This document shows, piece after piece, positions 35,906-46,245 of a DNA stretch of 64,000 nt (its first letter is position 1; each line of letters starts with the position of its first letter). The position numbers and the translations under genes are program-made. The DNA is from Pyrenochaeta sp. MPI-SDFR-AT-0127. Taxonomy: Eukaryota > Ascomycota > Dothideomycetes > Pleosporales > Cucurbitariaceae. The notes beneath the pieces are model-generated. The model worked only from the letters and a program-made list of their open reading frames with translations. It was not told where the DNA came from and did no database searches. Location: assembly GCA_020747015.1 (NCBI GenBank), contig JAGTJM010000030.1, forward strand, positions 310,001 through 374,000. Direction: 5' to 3'.

Positions 35906-36594
35906 TTTCTATAATTATGGTTTAGTGAAGAAGCTAGTGCTTAGGCATTATATTCTGACAGCAACACAGTGTTGGCGGAGACCAGAAGACTTCGACAAGT
36001 GTAAGGTATCGAAGGTGCCACAAATGTTGTTCCACTATCAAGTCAACACGGTGCAAAAGTTAGTGGCCTTGTTTCGTCTACAACGCCCAGTGCATGCCGC
36101 GCATGCGGCATGCGCCACGATAATGATCAGATTAGATGGAAGCGGTTCAATACTCGGCGCGTAACGTAGGTTGGGGGGCATGATGCACCACCAATAACAC
36201 CTAATCTTGCCTAGCGCCTCAGATAGGCGTAAGACCAAAACTACACTGGAATTGCCCACTTTGAAAGAATTCTTGCGAGATCATATGGTTATTGGCCTCC
36301 TTGATCGATTTTGCAATTACTTCCCTCTTAACAGTAGTGCAACGCGACAGACGTCTACCTAATCGTGCATCCTACTTCCCAGCAACTGACAATATCCCTC
36401 ATTCTTCATCAAACCATCCTGTAAGCGAACGAGAAATGTGCCTGTGGTTCCTTTTGCCGGTTTGAAACATGGCGCTAAAACCCCCTCGTTAGGCGCGCGT
36501 TCTGGCACAGCCCTATCAAAGCGGCACAAAAGCCTCGCAACAAACTTGCTACGTCTGTTATTTTCTTTACCTTCTAACAGCTTAACAGTGTACG
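35906..36594. other. Intergenic region with a small inverted repeat
   Basis: About 690 bp upstream of the ankyrin gene. It contains a perfect 8-bp inverted repeat, GCATGCCG at 36092-36099 and CGGCATGC at 36106-36113, with a 6-nt loop. No gene is apparent. Confidence 0.45.
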
Positions 36595-38799
36595 ATGTTT
36601 AATGAATACCTCAAAATGATTTCTTTTCTTCCAGATTTTATCTCCTACCATCAATGCGGCCTTGCCATATGTGCCTTGCTCTATTTGCAATTAGTGACAA
36701 TTACTCGCACAACAAGCTCCATGATCCTCGCTGGGAACATAGAGCTAGCCCACAATGACGCGTCTCCTCCTTTTCTGGTAAGCATATAGCAACGGACTAT
36801 AACTTCGAGGAGTGCTTACGATTCCCAACAGCTTCGTTCACCCGAGCCGTCACTGAAAGTTCGAGTACAGTATTCACCTCAGTCGATGTCACCATGGGGA
36901 ATATTGTTACTGGGTGTAGTATTGGGCGCCGTTGCGATGCGGTGCGCGATGGCGGACGATTGGCTGAGCAAGATCAACGCATTTGTTACCACTGAAGCCA
37001 ATTCAATTGATAAATCATGGATCAGCAAGGATGCCACGGTGCCAGCAAAATCAAAATACGAGACCAATATTACTCAAATAGAGTCGTTCAATGACGTGAC
37101 GGACGAGTCCAAAATGAAAAGCCTTCAGAACATGGAAAATCATGAAGTTGCACAAGAGCCGACACCGTTATATGAGCACATTGAGCACCACTCGAAAGCT
37201 CACGATGCTATTTCCCACTCTCCAACGCAGAAGCCATTGCTCGAGGAAGATCCTGATGAGCTTATAGACTCTATCAAGTCTGTGACCCTTTATCCGATTC
37301 CGGGCAATTCGAAAAGAACAAAGATTGAGATCAGGAACAAACGAAACTGTACCAGTGAAGGACGTAAGTTAATTCCTAAGATGTGGGGATTATCTTACTC
37401 CTTAGACGATGTCATGCGCCCCATACATGCCGCATTCGCCCCCAAAACTAAGTATCAGCCCGTGGATCTAGACCTTTACAGGTCCACAACCCAAGATCAC
37501 GCTCTGTTCGACAATGAGGATTTTCTCGAATCACTTGATCTGGTACTCGGTCGGATTGCAACCCGTCAAAACAATCTCAATCTGCTCAAAAGAGTTTATA
37601 ACTGGTTTTCATGGCCAGATCAGGAAGAATTATGGCAGTGTCTCAGAGTGGCGATTCAGTACAAAAGCCTCGATTGTTTCAAGTTCTTGATTTCACAGGT
37701 TAACGATGAAACGAATCGTAGCCTCACTCTGGAGTTCTGCGCGTACCACAACCAAGTTGATATGATAAAGGAAGCATTTGCGACGTGGATTAAGTCCGAG
37801 AAGTCAGATGCCGCAAACGTACCTTTGGTTGTGGCAGCTACCCATGGTCGCTTGGGCTCAGTACGCTATTTACTCACCAAGTGCACCAACCTTGAGATTC
37901 AAGCTACAAGCTCTTTTATTGATGCGAATTACACGACTTCAGTCATGGCAGCATCAGCCCATGGGCATATGGCCGTTCTACGAGAACTGGTTGCGGCTGG
38001 CGCCAAACTTCGAACAGAAGGACTGGCTGCCGAGGGAGAAACAGATCCTTTCGTTAAAGCACTTGGAACGGGGAACGCAACCATGTTGGCATGCCTCTTA
38101 AATTTCGACGACTCAGTCTTCGCGGGCAGAAACCAATATCTGCAAACAATCCTTGAGCTTGCAGTCAAGAAAATAAACCCAAAGCTAACTCGATGGGCTC
38201 TGGCACAGGATGGAGTAACGGGTAATAGACAATACGAGTCGTCCTGCCTTCTAGCATGCCAGCAAGGGGATCTAGAGCTTATCCATGTATTCATTGAAGG
38301 TTGTGTTCCGCGTACGATCCTGGAAAGCATTAGGCGTGCAGGGTACGATATGCGACATCACGTGCGCCTACAATATCCCTACGGGCGTCACTTCTTCACC
38401 GTAAATGTTCTTGAATATCTCTACCCACGTCTTTATCAGCTAAAGTTGATTGGATCATCATCGTTGACTGCGCGACTCGCCTGGCTAGGCGACGTGGAAG
38501 GCCTGAAATTAGTGTTGCGTGAAGAGCAGGAAACGGAGCTGAATAGGGCTGACGAAAAGGGACACAGTCCGTTATTCAACGCCATGTATAATCACATGCG
38601 ACGGCGCAACGGCGAAATACAAGGACACGCACACCGATGGTTGAGCACGATCAATCTACTGGTAGTCCATGGCGCGCTGCTGAATCCACTTGATGGATTG
38701 TACTGGGCAACCTATCACGGCGGAATTCCAGAAGTACTTCTTGCTGATCTGCGCCAATTCGCCAGGAAGGTAAAGGTCGATGGTGGTGATTTCACTTAA
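36595..38799 (+). CDS. Ankyrin-repeat protein with two N-terminal membrane helices
   Basis: Function unknown. Inferred exons are 36595-36777 and 36832-38799, giving 716 aa. Without the first exon the frame would begin at the ATG at 36886. The 54-nt intron (GTAAGC...CCAACAG) adds 79 residues in frame. Two hydrophobic helices follow from the model, at about residues 21-36 (CGLAICALLYLQLVTI) and 83-97 (WGILLLGVVLGAVAM), so the protein is probably anchored in a membrane. Degenerate ankyrin repeats fill the C-terminal half, clearest at VPLVVAATHGRLGSVRYLL and SVMAASAHGHMAVLRELV. Such proteins are abundant, rapidly changing and often lineage-specific in ascomycetes. The first exon is inferred and the ATG at 36886 remains a possible start. 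Confidence 0.65.
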
Positions 38800-40349
38800 A
38801 ACTTGTTAATATTAAGTAAGCAGTGGGGCACATGTTTTATGGCAGACACAGTTATTACCCTTTGGTTCCCCTCAAGTTCAGCACATGTCAAGTACGTATC
38901 TAGTTGTCTTTGTATTGTTGTGTGGCCATTCCTGTTAACTGAAGATCTATGGTGTTGCAAGTCCCCTAGCCTGCTATTGAATGAATATTCTTTGTACACT
39001 TATTAGCTGTAAAAACTTGTTGAATGAGCTGCTTCGTAGAATGCTACGTGCCTGAAAGTCCCATTGCGTAGGGATTTCTCTTTGGGCGGCGTTATAGCAG
39101 CGTTTGAGGAATTCGACATTTCGAAATGTTCGTATCTTAGCTAAGCTCAAGCTCAATATCCTCCTTTTTCTACTCCCTCCCGTCACTCTTTCCAGGTATA
39201 AAGCTTGTTAGAAGCACCCAGGCTCTATTGCATGATCTGAGAGTGCATAATAATGCGCTTGATCGCGGGAGGTAATCTAGTAGATGAAAGAGATAGAACC
39301 TCTAAATGGCTTTTGAGGCTGGAAGTTTGAGTTCTGAAGAGGAATCAGAAACGGTTGCGCTAACTGTAAAAGTGCGCAACGTTGTTCTTGTTATTTCTGA
39401 AACAAGTTTGGCGTGGCTAGGATATTCAATCGGTGGAACAGTTCATTGAACGCGGTGGTGTATACCTCTTGCCGAAACGGCCAAGGGTGGTTCTCAATGA
39501 CGGAACACGGCTTTTACCCAAGACGATACTGGTGATGGTTGCATTGTGGTTCGCAGCCGTGGGCTGACATCAACGATCATTTCCTTGTCGGGAACTCGGC
39601 CGGCCACGCGACGTTTTCGCTCACCCCACAGTCGTGAGAGATATCATCTAACCGTAAGAAACCATCAGCTAACCCCACATAGCCTACCCCCATTTCTCCG
39701 CTACTCAAACACGTTAACCCGCCGTCGGTGCCTCCCGTAAATTGCTGCCGAACCATTTCCAGAGAGGAAGTGCAAGGGGGCCAGGAGTAGCCGCGATACA
39801 TGCGCGGCCGAGAGGTTGCGCTCCAGCAGCATGGTACGTCAGTGCGTCTCCAGTAATTGTTGCAGCGCCTTGGAACTGCTTGGGCTGGGGCTGTGACGCG
39901 AATATGTATCGGATTGGACAGATCAGCCCATATGCAACACGGGGCAATGTGATGTCAACCGCTGTGGTTGGTGGAGTGATGTTTGGGACGCGGGTGGAGA
40001 GACCGTGGCACTGCCTACTCGTGACATAAGATTCCCCGCACGAGAGGCGGAGGTATATACCTTCACATGTCCCCCGGCACCTAGTTATTTCGGTCGTCAA
40101 GTACAACAAGTTACACCTATCAATCTCCATCAATCAATCTCCATCAATCAGACTCCGCTTTACCGTGTCGAAACCGCGGCCGATACGTACCCATTCACCT
40201 TGGCTAAACGTACAACGCCCATCCGCCCATCCATTCATCCATCCCTATCATAATCAGATATAACCTTCACGCATCCAACCCAGGCGAACAAGGATTCAGT
40301 TGGCCGGACCGAGAATACATTCTCAGAACCTCCCCAATCATCCGTGAAC
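38800..40349. other. Intergenic region without a recognised gene
   Basis: About 1.5 kb. Short frames on both strands (for example 39546-40133) lack motifs. Near the end are tandem CATCAATC-type repeats (40121-40155) and CCATC repeats (40218-40245), probably in the promoter or leader of the next gene. Confidence 0.45.
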
Positions 40350-40936
40350 ATGTCTTTCATCCGCATATCGCCACTTCTCTGCCAGAGGCTCTTTACAACA
40401 TCCGCACGTGCTCGCAACGCCATCTCAATGGAGGATGCGGCAGCAGCACAACTCACAGCCACGGCCAATGCTGTTCCCAAGCTTGGAAGAATAGCACGAT
40501 GGTAGGTTCTCCGCACCATCCGGTCGACTCCAGCACTAACCAAATCAGGTATCTACCAACCATGGCCGCAATCGCCCTGGGTATGATTTATGTCCCAAAG
40601 CAATTTTATCTCCCAGCATCTTCTCTACCAGGCCGCCGGACAGTCACGCTCGGGGATGCTAATGGCCACATAGGCTTTGGTATAACCAATGCGCTCGATG
40701 ACGCTAATCGCAAAGTCCATATGGCACTTGAACCTACCCAGGAGCAGAAGAACATGATGCTCATGGACTCATACGGCGAGCGATCAAGTCTAGAAGATAT
40801 GGAGAGGGCAATTGCCGGGCTGGAGGCAAGGCTCACCAGCCAGACAGACAGGAACAAAGCCCTTGAAGAGGCATACGGAGATAGGGGGAGCATTAAAGAC
40901 TTGCAGAGGGCGATGCAGATCTATGAGGTTCAATGA
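40350..40936 (+). CDS. Small predicted mitochondrial membrane protein, unknown function
   Basis: I do not recognise the family. Exons are 40350-40501 and 40549-40936 with a 47-nt intron, giving 179 aa. The N-terminus (MSFIRISPLLCQRLFTTSARARNA begins it, shown in part) is Arg/Ser-rich and acid-free, like a mitochondrial presequence. One hydrophobic stretch follows at residues 52-67 (YLPTMAAIALGMIYVP). The C-terminal half is helical and charged and holds a duplicated motif, YGERSSLEDMERAI at 126-139 and YGDRGSIKDLQRAM at 160-173. The predicted topology is one membrane span with a soluble C-terminal domain. The function is not inferable from sequence alone. Confidence 0.62.
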
Positions 40937-41749
40937 GTGAACATTGAGATGGTATACGATAAGAAGGGAAAGCTACCACCAGCTTCGAGCTGAAGAACAC
41001 ACGTTCGCTTCATGGGAAGAGCCTGGCAATGGCTATGAACAGAAGAATGAAGGAACACCGCGCACTAAGTGCCGCGAAGTCACACCGCCAGGGACGAGCC
41101 CGTCAAACAATCACACAGACGGTCGATTAAACAAACCTCGAGAAGTGACAGGAGGAGTAAAATGCACATCGCATTAGGCATCAATTTCAGGGTTGAACTA
41201 TTTGGCACTCTGGGCAGGACTTGGATCACTGCGATCATGGGTACAGATGTAGGAAACCAATACGAGCATTAGGATCAATACCAGATTTTTCGTTTGTCGA
41301 ACAAAAAACCTTTCGTCAAGAAAGTCTCTGCCATCAAGTTCGCGCGCGGTCCGCACTTGGAATGCTTCGGCGCTCAATTTTGGGCTCCGGAAGCCCCCGA
41401 GTTTTTCCGCCGGCCGCGTTCGTTCATCCGCAACATCAGTGAACGTCTGTGCTGAGGTGTATCAGCACTCTCCACATTCCTACGCTTAGCTTATGCAATT
41501 TCTGCTTTGTTCCGGGCGCCTTGTCCTTCAATTGACCATCGTAGCTAATGTCAGGCCGATAAAGTCCCGTTGATAATTTGGCTAGCGAGAGATGCCGTTT
41601 GCGTGCAATTCTGCTATCATTCAACGTCGAGATATCAACAAGCCAGCAGGTCAAACAGCCAATGTCATTGTATACTCACACAAAACTTATCGTTGCCGAA
41701 CCATTGTGAAGATTGAACCCCAAGCCACGCCCCTTGCACCGTTCTGTAC
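40937..41749. other. Convergent 3' region between two genes
   Basis: About 800 bp between converging genes. Short frames only. I see no motif, repeat or RNA gene. Confidence 0.45.
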
Positions 41750-42472
41750 TCAACACCCATACACGATCCTGAACCCTTGCACGGGCCAACCTGGTGGCTC
41801 AACATTCGAAAACTCCCAATAGTTTGGTGCATCCAAACTGTCATACTTCATACCCATCTGAAAGCTTAATGTCTGATTGCAAGTTGTTTCGTTGATAGCG
41901 GCAACGCCGCCAACACTCCTCGTCCTCTCGAGGGCACCAGCCTCGCCATTCACAGTCCCGAAGAACTCCGCGTTTGCATCGCCCTCATATGTATTCCACG
42001 TTGCGATCGAACCAGCCTCGCGTTCGACTTGATACACGTCGAAACTCGGATTTGGGCCTTGGATACGCTGGAGGTCTGGTAGTGGCAGAACGAATTCCAG
42101 GCGGCAGGTCTGATTCGAGGTGTTCAATGGAAGACCTAGGAATTGTACGTGCGTAGCGATTTCGCCATCACCATGTAGTTGGCGACGCAGCATGAAGAAC
42201 TTCTTGGCTTGGTGCAGGTGGTCGACATCATAGTCTGGGTAGCGCGAGTTCACAACGGTGAGGTCCGTGGGATAGACTTCGATACAATTGAACTCTCCTG
42301 GCTGAAGGAGAACTGGATCAGCTGTGGAGGTAACATTACTGTCACAAAGTGAGAGTGTAGAATTGCAGATAGTGCTGTTCGTTGGAAGTGTCAAGTTTGA
42401 CAGTGGAAAGGGAAAGCTTAGGGCGTGCGGCAGCAGACACGCTGCGAGGAGTGGATAACTCTTCGTGAACAT
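41750..42472 (-). CDS. Secreted But2-domain-like protein
   Basis: Single exon of 240 aa. The frame is open further upstream from a TTG, but the first ATG is at 42472 and it is followed directly by a signal peptide (MFTKSYPLLAACLLPHALS), so that start is preferred. The mature part has several N-glycosylation sequons and paired cysteines, and it resembles the fungal But2 C-terminal domain (ubiquitin-3-binding protein family): FNCIEVYPTDLTVVNSRYPD, CRLEFVLPLP, VYQVEREAG and a GFRIVYGC end. Domain function in secreted proteins is unknown. The family assignment rests on remembered signatures and is moderate. Confidence 0.66.
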   Translation of the reverse strand: MFTKSYPLLAACLLPHALSFPFPLSNLTLPTNSTICNSTLSLCDSNVTSTADPVLLQPGEFNCIEVYPTDLTVVNSRYPDYDVDHLHQAKKFFMLRRQLHGDGEIATHVQFLGLPLNTSNQTCRLEFVLPLPDLQRIQGPNPSFDVYQVEREAGSIATWNTYEGDANAEFFGTVNGEAGALERTRSVGGVAAINETTCNQTLSFQMGMKYDSLDAPNYWEFSNVEPPGWPVQGFRIVYGC

Positions 42473-44054
42473 GACCAAAGACGGCGTCGAGTGATATCCT
42501 CTCGTCTGCAATTTCTTAAAGATGTGTGAGAAACGTTTTCTTTAACAGAGGTGAAATATGTGAGCGTGAAGAGTCCAAACAGGGTGAATCGAACAGAAGG
42601 GATGGCGAAAATCTAGTGATATTCGAGGTCAGTGGTATGAGGATATAGTAGAGAACGATGAGGTTCAATGTAGATGTAGAGAGATGGGTTTCGCAGGGAA
42701 CCCAAAGGTACCCTCGTAATAATACCTTTTGCAGAAAGCGCATGGCCGTACCGGAGCGCTCAGGTATACTAGGCACTTGCAACCCACATGTGACCCCTCA
42801 TGATGGGTACGAAATGGGATGAGCGATTGAATAAAATGTAAGCAGCGTCTGACATCTTGCGGAAGGTGCGGCACGGAGCATGAATGCTCAAGGCGCCTGT
42901 ATCCTGTTGTTTCTTCTTTACGAAGAAGCTGATGGCATCGAAAAGGACGCTGCGACTATTCCTTAAAGTGCCAACTGCGCCTCTGTAATTCTATTGACAT
43001 CTTGCATGGCTCTGAACTATACAATGATATCTAACAGCAGCGGCTTTCGCAATATTGATTGTCTGATACAGCCCAAAATCCGGCACAGCATGCTCAAAGG
43101 TTTAGCTCTTCTGGCGTGTAATTCTTTTCCAGGGAATTGCAGTGAATGCACACTCTGCCTGCTTTTGTATTCATTCTAGAGGTTTAAAATGGCGTCCCGA
43201 GCATTTCATATGCTGGACACGCGGCTATAGTCCGCTTCAATTCTAGTCTACGAAGAATTCGGTCGTATGTAGCGATAGTGCTTTCGGAAGGTCGAAGCCC
43301 TTTTCATTGGATTCAAAAAAGCATAGACAGTGAGCACACGAACGCGTGAACAATACTTGAAATTAGTACACATGGAACCTCTTGGAGCCTCGCATGTCCT
43401 CATGCGGCTTTGGTGCTGTGTATTGTAGGAGGGCAGTCTGGTTATCGAGGTTCATGGGCTTGACGTTCTATCCAGGAGATGTACAACCTGTCAAGTCTGT
43501 CCAAGTGGCACATATCTATTTATTTGTTCACTATAGATTGAAAGAAATGTTCCAAGTGTGTCGGTCGAACCGTCCGATCGTACTTCGATACTCACTTCTG
43601 CAGCAGTCTACAGTTCCAGTCATGTCTTCCACATTCTAAGTTCTCAGCTTGTAAAAGACAATCATTCCTTAAACCCGCATATCCCTGCACATCTACCTGA
43701 GCTATCACAAGTGCTCAAAGAACACTTTTAGCAACGCCGTCGTTCCTGCTGAGAGTTTGCGGTTTCGTTCTGAATCGTTGTTGCTTAGTCTGGTGTGCTA
43801 GCTCGGGTCGTGGTCAATATGAGGCAGTTGACGGATGGGTACGCAGAAATGCGATCGTTCTATAACGCTGCGGTCATCCCACTGCTGGCTTTGAAAGGCA
43901 TGGGACTTCTCCTCACTATCATGTATCAAGAGTTCTTGTCATATAAACACCATCCTTTCGACTCCCCTACCGAAGCTGCCATGGATCGACTCTCCTAAGA
44001 GTATAGGCGCGTATGGGTGGAAAGGCCGGTCGAAATTCAAATCAAATTTGTGTT
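42473..44054. other. Intergenic region without a recognised gene
   Basis: About 1.6 kb upstream of the But2-like gene and downstream of the next one. Frames such as 43795-43998 are short and motif-free. Nothing supports a gene. Confidence 0.45.
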
Positions 44055-45456
44055 TCACCTTTCAGCTGCCCCACTACCTTCTAGGATCTGATCCATTGTG
44101 GCACTGGACGTCGAACGTTGGGTACTAGCATCAGATGAAAGCTCCCGCAGCACCGTACCAGATGGAAACTCATAAGTGCTAGTTCTTCTCAAGGATAAAG
44201 GAGATGAAGGTGGACTGGTTGGCATGTCTGGGGCGCTTACTCTCGCAAAGACGACATGGCTGCGCCCGTCAACAGCGATGATCTCGAGAGCACCCTGTTG
44301 TTCCTCGATTGATATCGATATCGCTGACACTTGAGGACTAACAGCTCGCAATTTAGACTCCCCTTGAGCTCGAACGGTGCAAGTCAAGCCCCCATCACGT
44401 GCATTTCGAACGTTTAACACTTTCAAGATTTCCTTCTTGTCTCCTTTCTCTACTATCACCAGGAAGCGACCACTTGGCGATGCAACTCCTGCCAAAACAT
44501 TCGAGCCTACCACACTATCAGGGAGAGCTCTCATTTGGTTTCGCAGAATAACAGGATCTTTCTCCAGGATATCCACTGGAACAATGAAGCTGGTAAGAAG
44601 GTGAGAGTCATTCTGATGGTCGGTCGTACAAAGTATATATGGTTTGCCCGTTGGGCCAATAATCATGGCTGCAGATGATATCTCATTGAGAAAAGACTGA
44701 GGTTGATTTAGCATTGCTATGACTAGACCTCAGTGACCAGTAACTTACATATTGATTCTTGGTCGAATTGCAGTTGATATGCCAGCTTGGGGTCACCATT
44801 TGAAGGCCAGTCTGTGGAACCCCACCCACACGCCAGCAGTAGAGATGGTTATTTGCTGTCAGGGCATATACCATGGGACCGTATATGGAGTTGCTTTGAA
44901 AAGGAGAGAATCCGACAGTCTTAATGGCACCAATGTTTCCCGGGCATTTCAGGATCATTCGGTCTGTTTCGACTTGCCAGCCGGTGCGGTACGAGTATCT
45001 GAAAACCTTCACTCCATTCTCACCCACTCCAGCCACAGCAATGCTCGCCATAGCCCCTCCCCCCATAGCCACCGTTCCGGTTTGCAAAACCGATACCGAC
45101 CAGGATGTTTTAAAGGATTTCTGGTCTATTGTTTTATCATGGACCGGGTTGTTTGCCAGGTGTTGGCTCGTTCTATATTCATCGTACACCAAAAGCCGAC
45201 TACGTGTGAGTACAACGAGAAGATCTTCGGATAGGGCTATCGCTCTGATATCTTCGTCGTGCTGAATGGAAAGAACGGTCTCAAAAGGGATTTTTCGAGA
45301 CCTGTTGGCCTCTCTCACATTATAGAGGCGGATTTCTCTCAACGAAGCCGAGGCTAGCCACCCTGAAGATGAAGTAGATGTTGCGATGTCGTCCGGCGTC
45401 CGGCTCCATCGTTGCTCAGGCCGCTGCAGACGGGTTTCATCGTCTGGGATCGTCAT
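44055..45456 (-). CDS. Predicted beta-propeller (WD40-like) protein of unknown role
   Basis: Exons in reading order are 45456-44749 and 44696-44055, joined by a 52-nt intron (GTAAGT...CTCAG), giving 449 aa. The fold looks like a propeller: repeated beta-strand patterns with LREIRLYNV, EDIRAIALSEDLLVVLTRSRLLVYD, MASIAVAGVGENGVKVFRY, YALTANNHLYCWRV and PSGRFLVIVEKGDKKEILKVLNVR. Canonical WD dipeptides are weak, so the repeat family is uncertain. The C-terminus is Ser-rich. No catalytic motif, signal peptide or membrane helix is seen. It could be a scaffold, but no partner can be named. Confidence 0.62.
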
Positions 45457-46245
45457 TGTTGATTTGCGGGAACAAGTGGAGCAACCGGGGAGTTACTAGG
45501 AATATCATACTGTTCAAGGCCTGGGAACGACGCCTCAATTACTATGCTTACGTGTCTCAGCTCGCGTTCTGCTTTTAGCCAACGGGCGTTACCAGGCCGT
45601 GCTGATAAGCCACAGACGCGATTTGGGGCAACCCTTCAAAACTTTGCTTAGCTTCAGAAGCAAGAAATGAGGAGCTCGAGATATGAATAGAGCCACAGAA
45701 AATGCCTCACTAGTCCAAGCCTGCCTGAGGGTGGTGTCGTATCTGCACAAGTACCGGATTGGGATCGTGAAGGACCTGTGAAGAAGGCGATAGTAGGAAC
45801 AGCCTTTTCAAACCAATGAGACTTGACAGTTGCCTATTGCTTCGAATCGTAGACTTACACGTTCGAATGCATGCATGCACAGCCGACCTGGAGTCCTCCA
45901 GGCCAACCAATCACGCCAACTTCAGCTTGCAAATCGATGCTTAGCCCTGACATCTTATAGGCTCGGATGTTTCCGTGTCTCTGTAGTAATCCAAGGCTTA
46001 CTGATAGGCAAACAGGGCAACTTTTCTTCAAGCCACAGAAGTACAGGCAAACGAGTCCATTATCAATGTGCCAAGGAGACGATGCGCTTAAGGTTTGTCT
46101 GTGCATACCATCAAGATCTCGAGTTCCCAGTCGAACAAGAAATGAAGCCTACTTAAAGAGAACCTACTGTACCCTATAATTCAAGTAAGGGTTTGTTTCA
46201 GAACAATAATTTCATGCATTGATATCTTGAGGAACGTAGCCAAAC
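45457..46245. promoter_or_regulatory. Upstream region between divergent propeller and permease genes
   Basis: About 790 bp between divergent start codons, presumed to hold both promoters. Short frames at 45830-46179 are motif-free. Confidence 0.4.

Noticed and set aside
40121..40245. Short CATCAATC and CCATC repeats
   Set aside because: Brief microsatellite-like tracts in a probable leader; no further meaning is supported.
42473..42511. TTG start for the But2-like protein
   Set aside because: The ATG at 42472 begins a signal peptide; the extra 13 residues would disrupt it.
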